Notes: generated by a model not told the origin, from the letters alone. A stretch of DNA of 64,000 nucleotides from Zoogloea oleivorans (GCF_008107625.1 NZ_SDKK01000015.1:1-64000); one strand, 5' to 3'. Counted from the first letter of the stretch, positions 22,049 to 32,063 are shown. Made by a program: numbers and translations.

Positions 22049-23353
22049 TCAGGGCCGCGCTGCCTTGCAGCGGGCATACCACGTCATGGCCGGCAGCACT
22101 GACATGCCATGGGCGAGAATCGAAGCCGCCACGGTCACCAGGGTCAGGCTCACCAGATCCCGGGCCAGTTCGCCCGTCACACCACGGTGCAGGGCGAACA
22201 TCAGGTAGAACACCGAACCGATCCCGCGGATGCCGAACCACCCGATCATCGCCCGCTGGTGCCCCGGCAAGCGCATGCCGAGCATCCCGGCCAGCACGGC
22301 CAGCGGGCGCAGGATCAGGAACAGCAGTGGAATGAACCACCACAGCACCGGTGACAACTGCACATAGGGAAGCATGGCGCCGATGATCAGCACGATGGCC
22401 AGCTCCGCCAGCCTCTCCAGACGCCCGTTGAAGACCTGCACGGCCTGCGTCATGGTGGCACTGGCGTGACGGGGATGGGTGGAGCGGGCCCCATAGCCCT
22501 GCACCGGGGGGGCGGCCGCTTCGGGAGGAAGCTCGTTCTCCAGCGGCTGCTCGCGTACCCGGTTCAGGGCCAGACCGGCGGCAAACACCGCCAGGAATCC
22601 GGAAGCCAGACACAACTGCGCGGTGCCATAGGAAATCGCCACCAACCCGAGGGACAGGAACTCGTCGAGCCCCACCGCACTGTGATGGCGCGTGCGCAGA
22701 TGCACCACCAGCTTGCCGATCAGCGCCCCCAGGAGGGCCCCGATCGCCAACCCACCGCCGGTCGCCCACAGCAGATCGACCGCCCACCAGTGCCAGCCGT
22801 CCTGTCCCAGCTCATGCAGGCCCAGCAGGCCGAGTCCGAGCAACACAAACGGAAAGGCCGAGCCGTCGTTGAGCGCCCCTTCGCCAGCCAGGCTGAAGCG
22901 CACCTGATCGGGCCGCGCGCCCGACTCCGCCTGCACCCCCGAGGCCAGCACCGGGTCGGTCGGGGCCAGGATGCCGCCCAGCAATACCGCCGCCCCCAAA
23001 GACAAATCCAGCCCCCACACGCCGACCACCGCAATCAGCCCCACGGTGATCGCCATCGACGGAAAAGCCAGGCGCAGGGGCAGCACCCAGCGCCGGTCAC
23101 GCATCGGCACCCCCAGTTGGAGGCCGACCGCAAACAGCGAAATCAGCACCGCCAGCTCGGCCATCAGTTCGAGTGGGCCGGCATGAAGAAACGGGTCGGG
23201 GGCGATCAAACCGAGGCCGCCGGGGCCGAGCACGTAGCCCAGACCCAGATAGATCATCGCGCTGCTGAGCGGCAAGCGCCCAAGCAGCGTCCCCGCCAGC
23301 ACCAGGGTGATGAGCAGAACGCCGATAAACAGGGACCAATGGGCAACAGCCAT
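22049..23353 (-). CDS. Cation:proton antiporter (CPA family)
   Basis: This 434-residue protein begins MAVAHWSLFIGVLLITLVLAG and has about 12 membrane segments with the CPA signature GAAVLLGGILAPTDPVLAS, where the TDP unwound-helix motif and neighbouring Asp form the ion site. AGEGALNDGSAFPFVLLGLGLL follows. The late GWFGIRGIGSVFYLMFA block is typical of NhaP-type Na+/H+ or K+/H+ exchangers. I chose the ATG at 23353; a longer frame upstream is proline- and arginine-rich and overlaps regulatory DNA. It is divergent from the transaldolase operon. No cytoplasmic RCK domain is present. Confidence 0.83.
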   Translation of the reverse strand: MAVAHWSLFIGVLLITLVLAGTLLGRLPLSSAMIYLGLGYVLGPGGLGLIAPDPFLHAGPLELMAELAVLISLFAVGLQLGVPMRDRRWVLPLRLAFPSMAITVGLIAVVGVWGLDLSLGAAVLLGGILAPTDPVLASGVQAESGARPDQVRFSLAGEGALNDGSAFPFVLLGLGLLGLHELGQDGWHWWAVDLLWATGGGLAIGALLGALIGKLVVHLRTRHHSAVGLDEFLSLGLVAISYGTAQLCLASGFLAVFAAGLALNRVREQPLENELPPEAAAPPVQGYGARSTHPRHASATMTQAVQVFNGRLERLAELAIVLIIGAMLPYVQLSPVLWWFIPLLFLILRPLAVLAGMLGMRLPGHQRAMIGWFGIRGIGSVFYLMFALHRGVTGELARDLVSLTLVTVAASILAHGMSVLPAMTWYARCKAARP

Positions 23354-23457
23354 CCAGCAAAACCGCGGAAACGGGCACGTGTCTTGTGCCGGAACAGCGC
23401 ACAGTGCCGCTTCCGGCACGGCCCGTCTGTGCTGTGGCGTACATACCCGCGGCCTAC

Positions 23458-23499
23458 GTGCGACAGCGTACCGACACCCGCCGTCATGCCCTTCAAACT
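23458..23499 (+). promoter_or_regulatory. Regulon promoter of the tal-pgi-xfp operon
   Basis: GTGCG-ACAG-CGTAC followed by CGAC (23458-23475) is centred 29.5 bp before the hexamer CAAACT at 23494. Inferred transcription starts near 23506, 32 bp before the transaldolase ATG. Two further inverted repeats lie upstream in the same gap, GGCAC-N7-GTGCC at 23374 and GTGCCG-N4-CGGCAC at 23404. Confidence 0.7.
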
Positions 23500-23537
23500 G
23501 GCAATTGGCACCCAGTACCGATACCTGGAGGGCACCC

Positions 23538-24641
23538 ATGAACGCAACCTGGCAGCTACACGGACTCGGCCAGAGCCTGTGGCTCGACAACATCACCCGC
23601 AGCCTGCTCGACGACGGCACGCTGGCCCGCTACATCACCGAGGACGCCATCACCGGACTCACCTCCAACCCGAGCATCTTCGATGCCGCCATCGGCAGTG
23701 GCACGGCCTACGATACGGCCATCACCGCCAAAACACAGGCCGGGCTGAACGGTGAGGCGCTGTTCATCGAACTGGCCCTGGACGACCTGCGCCGCGCCGC
23801 CGATCTGCTGCGGCCGGTGTTCGACGCCACCGACCAGGTGGACGGCTGGGTGTCCATGGAAATCTCGCCGCTGCTGGCCGCCGACGCCGGCGCATCGCTC
23901 GCCGCAGCACGGCAGATCCATACCCTGGGCCGACGCAAGAACCTGTTCGTGAAGATTCCCGGCACACCGGAAGGACTGCTCGCCATTGAGGAGGCCATCT
24001 TTCGCGGCATTCCGATCAACGTGACCCTGCTGTTTTCCTGCGCCCATTACCTGGCCGCCGCCGAAGCCTACCTGCGCGGCATCGAACGGCGCCTCGAAGC
24101 CGGCCTCGACCCCTGCGTGGCGTCGGTTGCGTCACTGTTCATCAGCCGCTGGGACGTGGCCGCCAACCCGCAACTGCCCGCCAAATTGCAGCACAAGCTC
24201 GGCATCGCGGTGGCCGGACAAACCTACCGGGCCTACTGCGCACTGTTCGCCTCACAGCGCTGGCTCAAGCTGGCGGCCACCGGCGCCCGCCCCCAGCGCC
24301 TGCTGTGGGCCAGCACCGGCACCAAGGACCCGCAGGCCTCCGACACCCTGTACGTCACCGCGCTGGCCGCCCACGGCACCATCGACACGCTCCCCGAAAA
24401 GACCCTGCACGCCTTTGCCGATCACGGCACGCTGGATGGCGTGATGCCCATCGACGGCGGCAACGCCGATGCGGTACTGGCCGAAATCGCCCTGGCCGGC
24501 GTGGATGTGAACGCCCTGGCCGCCCGCCTGCAGCACGACGGCGCCGAGGCCTTCGTCAAATCCTGGCAACAACTGCTGCAGCGCATCGCCGACAAGTCGG
24601 CCTGCCTCGACGCCACGCCGCCCGCCGCGCCGACGCCATGA
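23538..24641 (+). CDS. tal: Transaldolase
   Basis: This 367-residue transaldolase moves a dihydroxyacetone unit between sugar phosphates in the pentose phosphate pathway. It has [21 protein letters not shown], the [11 protein letters not shown] motif, [12 protein letters not shown], and the Schiff-base lysine in [20 protein letters not shown]. The length corresponds to the longer actinobacterial/betaproteobacterial class, which also occurs fused to PGI. The ATG at 23538 has CTGGAGGG upstream. Its stop overlaps the pgi start by four bases, so the two are coupled. Confidence 0.92.
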   Translation: MNATWQLHGLGQSLWLDNITRSLLDDGTLARYITEDAITGLTSNPSIFDAAIGSGTAYDTAITAKTQAGLNGEALFIELALDDLRRAADLLRPVFDATDQVDGWVSMEISPLLAADAGASLAAARQIHTLGRRKNLFVKIPGTPEGLLAIEEAIFRGIPINVTLLFSCAHYLAAAEAYLRGIERRLEAGLDPCVASVASLFISRWDVAANPQLPAKLQHKLGIAVAGQTYRAYCALFASQRWLKLAATGARPQRLLWASTGTKDPQASDTLYVTALAAHGTIDTLPEKTLHAFADHGTLDGVMPIDGGNADAVLAEIALAGVDVNALAARLQHDGAEAFVKSWQQLLQRIADKSACLDATPPAAPTP

Positions 24642-26275
24642 GCCCCGAGCTGACCCGGCGCCCCGAGTGGCAGGCACTCCGGCAACACTTCGCCGAAATC
24701 GGCAGCCTGCACCTGCGCGATCTGTTTGCGGCCGACCCGGCCCGGGGGGAACGCTTCACGGCCGAAGCCGCCGGCCTCTACCTGGATTACTCCCGCCAGC
24801 GCATCAGCGCCGACACGCTGCGCCTCCTCGGCGAGCTGGCCGAGGCCTGCGCGCTGCCCCGGCACATCGCAGCCATGTTCCGCGGAGATCTGATAAACAC
24901 CACCGAGCACCGGGCCGCGCTGCACGTGGCCCTGCGCGCACCGGCCGGCGAGCAGATATGGGTGGACGGCCGTGATGTGGTGGCCGACGTGCACACCGTG
25001 CTCACCCGCATGGAGGTCTTCGCCGAAGCGGTGCGCAGCGGCAGCTGGCTCGGCTACACCGGACAGCCGGTACGCAACATCGTCAGCATCGGCATCGGCG
25101 GCTCCGACCTGGGCCCGGTGATGGCCTACGAAGCCCTGCGCGCCTACAGCCGCCACGACCTGCGCTTGCGCTTCGTGTCGAACGTGGACGGCACCGATCT
25201 GGCCGAAGCCCTGCGCGACCTCGATGCCGCCGAAACCCTCTTCATCGTCTGCTCGAAAACCTTCACCACCCTCGAAACCCTGAGCAACGCCCAGGTCGCC
25301 CGGGAGTGGTGCGTGGCCGTGCTGGGCAGCGACGCCGCCGTGGCCCGCCACTTCGTTGCCGTGTCGGCCGACGCCGAGCGGGTTGCCGCCTTCGGCATCG
25401 CCCCGGCGCAGATGTTCGGCCTGTGGGACTGGGTTGGCGGGCGCTACTCGATGGATTCGGCAATCGGTCTGTCCACGCTGCTGGCCATCGGCCCGGCGGC
25501 CTTTCGCGACATGCTGGCCGGCATGCACGCCATGGACGTGCACTTCCGCGACACGCCGCTGGCCCACAACCTGCCGGTGCTGATGGGCCTGCTGGCAGTG
25601 TGGAACAACAACTTCCTCGACGCTGCCAGCGTCGCCGTACTGCCCTACGAGCAATACCTCAAACGTTTTCCAGCCTACCTGCAGCAACTGGCCATGGAGA
25701 GCAACGGCAAGCACGTCACCGTGGACGGCGTCCGCGTCGATTACGCCACCGGACCGATCTACTGGGGCGAGCCCGGCACCAACGGCCAGCACTCCTTCCA
25801 CCAGTTGATCCACCAGGGCACCCGCATCGTGCCCTGCGACTTCATCGGTTTCAGCCAGGCCCTCAACCCCCTGCCGGTCCAGCACGACCTGCTGATCGCC
25901 AACATGCTGGCCCAGGGCGAGGCGCTGGCCTTCGGGCGCAGTGCCGACGAAGTGCGCGCCGAAGGGACGCCCGACGAACTGGTGGCCCACCGCTGCTGCG
26001 AGGGCAACCGACCGAGCAACACCCTTCTCGCCGCCCGCCTCACGCCCTGGTCGCTGGGCACCCTGATCGCCCTCTACGAGCACAGTGTGTTCGTGCAAGG
26101 GGTCATCTGGGACATCGACTCCTTCGACCAGTGGGGTGTCGAACTGGGCAAGCAACTGGCTAGCACCACCTTCGCCGAACTGAGTGCCGCCACGCTGCCG
26201 GCGCTCGCCCACGACAGTTCCACCAACACCCTGATCCGTCGCTACCGCCAGTTGCGCGACGCACCCGGGCGCTAA
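24638..26275 (+). CDS. pgi: Glucose-6-phosphate isomerase
   Basis: This 545-residue PGI interconverts glucose 6-phosphate and fructose 6-phosphate. Signature blocks are [81 protein letters not shown] and [28 protein letters not shown]. It uses [11 protein letters not shown] where most homologues have GGRYSLWSAIG or close variants. It overlaps tal by ATGA and precedes the phosphoketolase by 14 bp. This may be a second, stress-regulated copy; the rest of the genome is not visible. Confidence 0.93.
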   Translation: MSPELTRRPEWQALRQHFAEIGSLHLRDLFAADPARGERFTAEAAGLYLDYSRQRISADTLRLLGELAEACALPRHIAAMFRGDLINTTEHRAALHVALRAPAGEQIWVDGRDVVADVHTVLTRMEVFAEAVRSGSWLGYTGQPVRNIVSIGIGGSDLGPVMAYEALRAYSRHDLRLRFVSNVDGTDLAEALRDLDAAETLFIVCSKTFTTLETLSNAQVAREWCVAVLGSDAAVARHFVAVSADAERVAAFGIAPAQMFGLWDWVGGRYSMDSAIGLSTLLAIGPAAFRDMLAGMHAMDVHFRDTPLAHNLPVLMGLLAVWNNNFLDAASVAVLPYEQYLKRFPAYLQQLAMESNGKHVTVDGVRVDYATGPIYWGEPGTNGQHSFHQLIHQGTRIVPCDFIGFSQALNPLPVQHDLLIANMLAQGEALAFGRSADEVRAEGTPDELVAHRCCEGNRPSNTLLAARLTPWSLGTLIALYEHSVFVQGVIWDIDSFDQWGVELGKQLASTTFAELSAATLPALAHDSSTNTLIRRYRQLRDAPGR

Positions 26276-26289
26276 CGGGAAACACGACC

Positions 26290-28659
26290 ATGACCACGCT
26301 CAGCCCCGACCTTCTGCGCCGCCTGCACGCCTGGTGGCGGGCAGCCAACTATCTGTCCGTCGGGCAGATCTACCTGCGCGCCAACCCGCTGCTCGAAGAA
26401 CCGCTGAGCCTTGCCCACATCAAGCCGCGCCTGCTCGGCCACTGGGGCACCACCCCGGGACTGAACTTTGTGTATGTGCACCTGAACCGGCTGATCAAGG
26501 ATCACGACCTCAACATGATCAACATCATCGGCCCCGGGCACGGCGGGCCGGGCCTGGTGGCGAGCACTTACCTGGAAGGCTCGTACAGCGAAACCTACCC
26601 CGCCATCAGCCAGGACCGGGACGGCATGCAGGCCTTGTTCCGGCAGTTTTCGTGGCCCTACGGGATTCCCAGCCACGTGGCCCCGGAGACCCCCGGCTCG
26701 ATCCACGAAGGCGGCGAGCTGGGCTACTCCCTGGCCCATGCCTACGGCGCGGCCTTCGACAACCCGGACCTGATCGTCGCCTGCATCGTCGGCGATGGCG
26801 AAGCCGAAACCGGCGCGCTGGCCACCAGTTGGCACTCCAACAAGTTTCTCAACCCGGCCCGGGACGGCGCCGTACTGCCCATCCTCCATCTCAACGGCTA
26901 CAAGATCGCCAACCCGACGGTACTGGCGCGCATCGACCACGTCGAACTGGCCGAGCTGTTTCGCGGCTACGGCTACGAGCCCTACTTTGTCGTCGGCGAC
27001 GAACCGATGGCCATGCACGAACTGCTGGCCACCACCCTCGACACCATCCTCGCCCGCATCCGCCACATTCAGGCCGCAGCCCGCGCCCCCGGTGCTCCCC
27101 AACCGCCCCCGCGCCCGGCGTGGCCGATGATCGTGCTGCAAACCCCCAAGGGCTGGACCGGCCCCAAGACCGTGGACGGCCTGCCGGTGGAAGGCACCTG
27201 GCGCGCCCACCAGGTGCCCATCAGCGACTTCAAGGCCCCCGAACACATCCGCCAACTGGAAAACTGGCTGCGCAGGTACGCCCCCCAGGATCTCTTCGAC
27301 GCCACCGGCCGCCTGCACGCCGACTTCGCCAGCCTCGCCCCCACCGGCCAGCGCCGCATGGGCGCCAACCCCCACGCCAACGGCGGCGAGCTACTGGTGC
27401 CGCTGAAAATGCCCGACTTCCGCGACTTTGCCGTCACGCTGGCCGCCCCGGGCAGCGTCAAGGCCGAGGCCACCCGGGTGATGGGCAGCTTTCTCGCCGA
27501 GGTGATGCGGCGCAACCTGTCCAGCGCCAACTTCCGCCTCTTCGGCCCCGACGAAACCGCCTCCAACCGGCTCGGGGCGGTCATCGACGTAAGCGGCAAG
27601 GCCTGGATGGCCGACATCGAGGCGGTGGACGACGACCTGTCGGCCGACGGCCGGGTGATGGAAGTGCTCTCCGAACACCTCTGCGAAGGCTGGCTCGAGG
27701 GCTACCTGCTGACCGGCCGCCACGGCCTGTTCTCATGCTACGAGGCCTTCATCCACATCATCGACTCGATGTTCAACCAGCACGCCAAGTGGCTCAAGGT
27801 GTGCCGCCAGATCCCGTGGAGAAAGCCGGTGGCGTCTCTCAACTACCTGCTCACCTCCCACGTGTGGCGCCAGGATCACAACGGTTTCTCGCACCAGGAC
27901 CCGGGCTTCATCGACCACGTGGCCAACAAGAGCCCGGAGGTGGTGCGTATCTACCTGGCCCCCGACGCCAACTGCCTGCTGGTCGTGACCGACCACTGCC
28001 TGAAGAGCCGCAACTACGTGAACCTGATCATCGCCGGCAAGCAGCCCGAATGGCAGTGGCTCGACATCGACGCGGCGATCCGCCACTGCACCGCCGGCGC
28101 CGGCGTCTGGGACTGGGCCAGCAACGACGCAGGCGAGCCCGACGTGGTGATGGCCTGCGCCGGCGACGTGCCGACCCTCGAAACCCTGGCCGCCGTCACC
28201 CTGCTGCACGACTACGTGCCGGACATCCGCATCCGCGTCGTCAACGTGGTGGACCTGATGACCCTGCAGCCCCCCGCCGAACACCCCCACGGCCTTGACG
28301 ACGACGCCTTCGACGCCCTGTTCACCCGCGACAAGCCCGTTGTCTTCGCCTTCCATGGCTACCCCTGGCTGATCCACCGCCTCACCTACCGGCGCCACAA
28401 CCACGCCAACCTGCACGTGCGCGGCTACAAGGAAGAAGGCTCGACCACCACCCCCTTCGACATGGTGGTGCTCAACAACATGGACCGCTACCAGCTCGCC
28501 CTCGACGCCATCCGGCGCATCCCGCGCCTGCGCAACCGGGTCGATGAAGCCACCGAGCGCTACCGCCAGACCATTGCCCGCCACAAGGCCTGGGTCAGCG
28601 AACACGGCGAGGACATGCCCGAAGTACGCGACTGGCAGTGGTCAGGGCCACGACTGTGA
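26290..28659 (+). CDS. xfp: Phosphoketolase (xylulose-5-P/fructose-6-P)
   Basis: This 789-residue thiamine-diphosphate enzyme splits fructose 6-phosphate or xylulose 5-phosphate with inorganic phosphate into acetyl phosphate plus erythrose 4-phosphate or glyceraldehyde 3-phosphate. Visible blocks are [92 protein letters not shown] and DANCLL. With Tal and Pgi it forms a carbon shunt producing acetyl phosphate without pyruvate oxidation. No acetate kinase or phosphotransacetylase is nearby. It ends 20 bp before the next regulon promoter. Confidence 0.94.
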   Translation: MTTLSPDLLRRLHAWWRAANYLSVGQIYLRANPLLEEPLSLAHIKPRLLGHWGTTPGLNFVYVHLNRLIKDHDLNMINIIGPGHGGPGLVASTYLEGSYSETYPAISQDRDGMQALFRQFSWPYGIPSHVAPETPGSIHEGGELGYSLAHAYGAAFDNPDLIVACIVGDGEAETGALATSWHSNKFLNPARDGAVLPILHLNGYKIANPTVLARIDHVELAELFRGYGYEPYFVVGDEPMAMHELLATTLDTILARIRHIQAAARAPGAPQPPPRPAWPMIVLQTPKGWTGPKTVDGLPVEGTWRAHQVPISDFKAPEHIRQLENWLRRYAPQDLFDATGRLHADFASLAPTGQRRMGANPHANGGELLVPLKMPDFRDFAVTLAAPGSVKAEATRVMGSFLAEVMRRNLSSANFRLFGPDETASNRLGAVIDVSGKAWMADIEAVDDDLSADGRVMEVLSEHLCEGWLEGYLLTGRHGLFSCYEAFIHIIDSMFNQHAKWLKVCRQIPWRKPVASLNYLLTSHVWRQDHNGFSHQDPGFIDHVANKSPEVVRIYLAPDANCLLVVTDHCLKSRNYVNLIIAGKQPEWQWLDIDAAIRHCTAGAGVWDWASNDAGEPDVVMACAGDVPTLETLAAVTLLHDYVPDIRIRVVNVVDLMTLQPPAEHPHGLDDDAFDALFTRDKPVVFAFHGYPWLIHRLTYRRHNHANLHVRGYKEEGSTTTPFDMVVLNNMDRYQLALDAIRRIPRLRNRVDEATERYRQTIARHKAWVSEHGEDMPEVRDWQWSGPRL

Positions 28660-28679
28660 GCGCACGTCTCCCCACCCGC

Positions 28680-28721
28680 GTGTGCTGGCACACCGACGCA
28701 AAGCGCGCCCTTATCCAGACT
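28680..28721 (+). promoter_or_regulatory. Regulon promoter of the KaiC operon
   Basis: The perfect dyad GTGTG-CTGG-CACAC followed by CGAC (28680-28697) is centred 29.5 bp before CAGACT (28716-28721), which continues as TTGAATG. The inferred start near 28728 leaves a 41-base leader. This copy and the one at 56637 share sequence beyond the dyad (ATCCA-ACTTGAA region). Confidence 0.75.
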
Positions 28722-28768
28722 TGAATGAAAGGGCCATTTTCTGGTAACCATTGAATGAGGCACATCCC

Positions 28769-29173
28769 ATGCAAGCGACTTTGAGGCGACTGGCCAAGGA
28801 AGGTGCAGGCGCCGGACATATCGCCGACGCGGCCGTCACCCTGTGGCGCGGCGTCGATGCGACCCTCTCCCCGATCATCGGCCGGCGCGGTGTCGCCGCT
28901 CTCTACAAGCGCAGCCTGTACCTGATCCGCAGCGACTACCCGTGGCTCACCGGCGTACACCAGGCCACCGTCCGCGAGGGGGAGTTTGCGCCCCTGCACA
29001 CGATGCTCTCCCAGCAGACCAGCGCCACCGCCGCCGCGGCCAACAACGCCCTGCTGCAGATGTTCCTCGACCTACTCGGCCGCCTGATCGGCACATCGCT
29101 CGCCGAGCGGCTGCTGCCGTCCATGCGTGACACCCCCAACAGCGGCGACGCCGCACAGGACACCTCGCCATGA
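28769..29173 (+). CDS. Unknown 134-residue protein preceding KaiC homologue
   Basis: I do not recognise this family. The protein begins MQATLRRLAKEGAGAGHIADAAVTLWRGVDATLSPIIG and is predominantly alpha-helical, with SAATAAAANNALLQMFLDLLGRLIGTSLAERLL at its end and no membrane segment or signal. The pattern of a His-Gln-rich middle (SDYPWLTGVHQATVREGEF) is distinctive. The ATG at 28769 was preferred to a TTG at 28751. It overlaps the KaiC-like gene by four bases (ATGA), implying equimolar production and possibly a physical partner. It is the first gene after the regulon promoter. Confidence 0.7.
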   Translation: MQATLRRLAKEGAGAGHIADAAVTLWRGVDATLSPIIGRRGVAALYKRSLYLIRSDYPWLTGVHQATVREGEFAPLHTMLSQQTSATAAAANNALLQMFLDLLGRLIGTSLAERLLPSMRDTPNSGDAAQDTSP

Positions 29174-30642
29174 ACACAGGCAAGACAAGAATCCAGCGCC
29201 TGGCCACCGGCGTGCCCGGGCTGGACGCCGTGCTCGGTGGCGGCCTGCCGGAATTCTCCTTCAACCTCCTCGCCGGCCCTCCCGGCTGCGGCAAGACAAC
29301 CCTCGCCCACCAGATCATGTTTGCGCTGGCCACGCCCGAACGGCCGGCCTTGTACTTCACCGTTCTCGGCGAGCCGCCCATCAAAATGCTGCGCTACCAG
29401 CAGCAGTTCGACTTCTTCGACATGGAGCGCCTCGACCGCTCGATCCGCTTCGTCAACCTGTCCGATGAAGCCGCCAGCGGCGATCTCGACAAGGTACTGG
29501 CGCGCATCGCCAACGAAGTGGAAACCCACGCCCCCGGACTGGTGTTTGTAGACTCCTTCCGCTCGGTGGTCAGCAACCCGAGGCCGGACGGCAGCCCTTC
29601 CCTGGGCCTGCAGCACTTCATCCAGAACCTCGGCGTGCTCATGACCTGCTGGCAGGCCACCACCTTCCTGATCGGCGAATACTTCAGCCTCAGCGATCCC
29701 AACCCGGTGTTCACCGTTGCCGACGGCCTCATCTGGATGAAGCAGAGCGTGCAGGGCAACTCCATGGTGCGCAAAATGGAAGTCATGAAGATGCGCGGCC
29801 AGGCGACCCTGCCCGGCCTGCACACCTTTCGCATCGGCCCCGCCGGCATCCATGTCTTCGCCCCGCTGCCGCCGGCACCGTCAAGTGAAGCCGGCAACCC
29901 AGCCGCCCCCCGCACACGCCTGCAGATGGGCGTTCCCGGGCTCGACGACATGATGGGTGGCGGCCTGCCGCAGGGCTATTCCCTGCTCGTCGCCGGCCCG
30001 TCCGGATCGGGCAAGAGTCTCCTCGCCGCGGCCTTCCTCATCGAAGGGGCCCGCTGCGGCGAAACCGGCGTGATCGCTGCCTTTGAACAGCGCTCCCGGC
30101 AATCCCGCGGCCACGCCCTGTGCTCGCTGATAGACAGCGACCGGGTAGGCGTCGTCGACACCCGCGCACCCGATCTGTCCGTCGATGAAATGGCCATGCT
30201 CCTCATCGACGAGATCCGCCGCCTTGGCGCCAGCCGGGTCGTCATCGACTCCCTGTCGGGTTTCGAACTGGCCCTCGCCCCCACCTTCCGCGACGACTTC
30301 CGCGAATCCCTGTCGCGCCTGGTGTCGGCACTGGCCAGCAGCGGCGCAACGGTGCTGATGACCTCCGAGCTGGAAGACCGCTACACCGACCTGCGCTTCA
30401 GCCCCTACGGCACCGCCTTCCTGACCGACGCGATCATCGTCCATCGTTACGTCGAGATGAACAGCCGCCTGCTGCGCGCGATGGCCGTGGTCAAGGTACG
30501 GGCCAGCGCCCACTCCAATGAATTACGCATGTTCACGATCGACGACGACGGGATCCGCATCGGCGCCACGCTCAGCGGCCACGCCGGCCTGCTGTCGGGG
30601 CGGCCGGCCCGACAGGCACACTTCGCCAACCCCGCCGCCTGA
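29170..30642 (+). CDS. KaiC-like double RecA-domain ATPase
   Basis: This 490-residue protein has two RecA-type domains. The first has RLATGVPGLDAVLGGGLPEFSFNLLAGPPGCGKTTLAHQ (Walker A at residues 36-44) and LVFVDSFRSVV. The second has LQMGVPGLDDMMGGGLPQGYSLLVAGPSGSGKSLLAAAF (Walker A near 277-284) and RVVIDSLSGFELAL. This double arrangement is KaiC-like, but no KaiA or KaiB is nearby, so it is not evidence of a clock. KaiC-like proteins outside cyanobacteria are linked to stress adaptation and signalling. It is co-transcribed with the unknown 28769 gene and a diguanylate cyclase. Confidence 0.88.
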   Translation: MNTGKTRIQRLATGVPGLDAVLGGGLPEFSFNLLAGPPGCGKTTLAHQIMFALATPERPALYFTVLGEPPIKMLRYQQQFDFFDMERLDRSIRFVNLSDEAASGDLDKVLARIANEVETHAPGLVFVDSFRSVVSNPRPDGSPSLGLQHFIQNLGVLMTCWQATTFLIGEYFSLSDPNPVFTVADGLIWMKQSVQGNSMVRKMEVMKMRGQATLPGLHTFRIGPAGIHVFAPLPPAPSSEAGNPAAPRTRLQMGVPGLDDMMGGGLPQGYSLLVAGPSGSGKSLLAAAFLIEGARCGETGVIAAFEQRSRQSRGHALCSLIDSDRVGVVDTRAPDLSVDEMAMLLIDEIRRLGASRVVIDSLSGFELALAPTFRDDFRESLSRLVSALASSGATVLMTSELEDRYTDLRFSPYGTAFLTDAIIVHRYVEMNSRLLRAMAVVKVRASAHSNELRMFTIDDDGIRIGATLSGHAGLLSGRPARQAHFANPAA

Positions 30643-30648
30643 ACCGCC

Positions 30649-31503
30649 GTGGCCAGGCCCACCGAAAAAAAGAAGGTGGCCACGGCCCGGCTCACACTGG
30701 CCAGGCTCCAGGCAGAAGCCGAGCACCTGCGGGCCGAACTGGCGCAACTCCACCAGTATCTGGGCGAGGCCCGACGCGACGCCGAGGCCACCCGGGCGAC
30801 CCTGCTCCGCGAAGCCAACGAACACCTGGTGCTGGCCGCCCTGCAGGCCGACCGCATCGCCGAGCAAGCCCTGAGCGAACTCGATGAGCTGACCCGCAGC
30901 AGCCAGCACGATCCCCTCACCGGCACCCCCAACCGCAACCTGATGCTCGACCGCCTCGAAAGCGCGATCAATCTGGCACGCCGGCGCAGCACACGCATCG
31001 CCGTCTTTTTTCTCGACCTCGACAACTTCAAGGAAATCAACGACACCCTGGGCCACGCCGTCGGCGACGAGATCCTCAAGCTGGTCGCCGACCGGCTGGT
31101 GGCGGTGGTGCGCAATTCCGACGCCGTGAGCCGCCACGGAGGCGACGAGTTTCTGGCCCTGCTGGCCGAAGTCAGTCACGCCACCGATGCCGCCATGATC
31201 GCCGGCAAGATGCTCTCGGCGATTGCCGCCCCCGCCCAGGTAGGCGATAGCCTGGTGCCCATCAGCGCCAGCATCGGCATCGCCCTCTACCCTGAAGACG
31301 GCACCGACGCCGCCACCCTCATCGCCCAGGCGGACGCCGCCATGTACCGCATCAAGCGCAGTGGGGGCGGCAAGTTCGCCTTTCACGATAACAAAAGCCA
31401 GTGTGCCCCACCGCACCGACCCCAACGGCCCGACGGCCCATCCTGCAATGACCGCAAGGCGCCAGATCGTGCCCCCCACGACGGCAAAGTCAAAAAAGGA
31501 TGA
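30649..31503 (+). CDS. GGDEF diguanylate cyclase with coiled-coil input
   Basis: This 284-residue protein has an N-terminal coiled coil (about residues 10-85, alanine/leucine/glutamate-rich) and a GGDEF domain beginning DPLTGTPNRNLMLDRLE. It contains FFLDLDNFKEINDTLGH and RHGGDEFLALLAEV, so the catalytic motif is intact and it should make cyclic di-GMP. No inhibitory RxxD is evident just before the motif. GTG at 30649 is used six bases after the KaiC stop. Its unusual Pro/Arg-rich C-terminal tail (about residues 250-284) is explained by overlap with the promoter of the next gene. Confidence 0.87.
   Translation: MARPTEKKKVATARLTLARLQAEAEHLRAELAQLHQYLGEARRDAEATRATLLREANEHLVLAALQADRIAEQALSELDELTRSSQHDPLTGTPNRNLMLDRLESAINLARRRSTRIAVFFLDLDNFKEINDTLGHAVGDEILKLVADRLVAVVRNSDAVSRHGGDEFLALLAEVSHATDAAMIAGKMLSAIAAPAQVGDSLVPISASIGIALYPEDGTDAATLIAQADAAMYRIKRSGGGKFAFHDNKSQCAPPHRPQRPDGPSCNDRKAPDRAPHDGKVKKG
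31403..31444 (+). promoter_or_regulatory. Regulon promoter inside the GGDEF gene 3' end
   Basis: GTGCC-CCAC-CGCAC followed by CGAC (31403-31420) is centred 29.5 bp before CATCCT (31439-31444). It lies within the last 100 bases of the diguanylate cyclase coding sequence and would drive the periplasmic protein gene at 31506, about 55 bases downstream of the inferred start. Confidence 0.6.
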
Positions 31504-31505
31504 TC

Positions 31506-32054
31506 ATGCAAAACTTCAATCTCGCCGCCATCGCTGCAGCCATCTGTCTGAGCTTCAGCGCCGCCGCCATCGCCGCCCCCATTTCCAAGGCCGAATACAG
31601 CGCTGGCAAGGACAACATCTCGGCCAAGTACAAGATCGACAAGGACGCCTGTCAGGCACTGAGCAGCAATGCCAAGGACATCTGCATCGAAGAAGCCAAG
31701 GGCCGCGAAAAGGTCGCCAAGGCCGAACTCGAAGCCAGCTACGAGCCGTCCGAAAAGCACAACTACGAAGTCCGCATGGCCCGGGCTGATGCCGCCTATG
31801 AAGTTGCCAAGGAAAAGTGCGACGACGCCGCCGGCAACGCCAAGGACGTGTGCAACAAGGAAGCCAAGGCCGCCCATGTGACCGCCAAGGCCGACGCCAA
31901 GGTCGTCGAAAAGACCAACGACGTACGCAAGGATGCCGCCACGGAAAAGCGTGACGCCGCCTATGCCGTCGCCAAGGAAAAGTGCGACACGCTGGCCGGC
32001 GACCCGAAGGCCGCCTGCATCAAGGACGCCAAGGCCCGCAACGGCCAGATGTAA
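31506..32054 (+). CDS. Secreted Cys/Lys/Ala repeat protein
   Basis: This 182-residue protein has a Sec signal peptide (FNLAAIAAAICLSFSAAAIAAP) and a mature part made almost entirely of lysine- and alanine-rich helices. Three imperfect repeats each place two cysteines about ten residues apart: CQALSSNAKDIC, CDDAAGNAKDVC and CDTLAGDPKAAC, each followed by an (E/D)AK-type helix. Two of them are preceded by DAAYEVAKEK or DAAYAVAKEK. The cysteine pairs probably form disulfides in the periplasm. I do not know its function. ATG 31506 has AAAGGA at good spacing; an ATG at 31500 overlapping the previous stop is possible. Confidence 0.8.
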   Translation: MQNFNLAAIAAAICLSFSAAAIAAPISKAEYSAGKDNISAKYKIDKDACQALSSNAKDICIEEAKGREKVAKAELEASYEPSEKHNYEVRMARADAAYEVAKEKCDDAAGNAKDVCNKEAKAAHVTAKADAKVVEKTNDVRKDAATEKRDAAYAVAKEKCDTLAGDPKAACIKDAKARNGQM

Positions 32055-32063
32055 GCCAGCAAT

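Noticed and set aside
29170-30642. Circadian clock locus
   Set aside because: A KaiC-like protein is present but no KaiA or KaiB, and the neighbours are stress genes.
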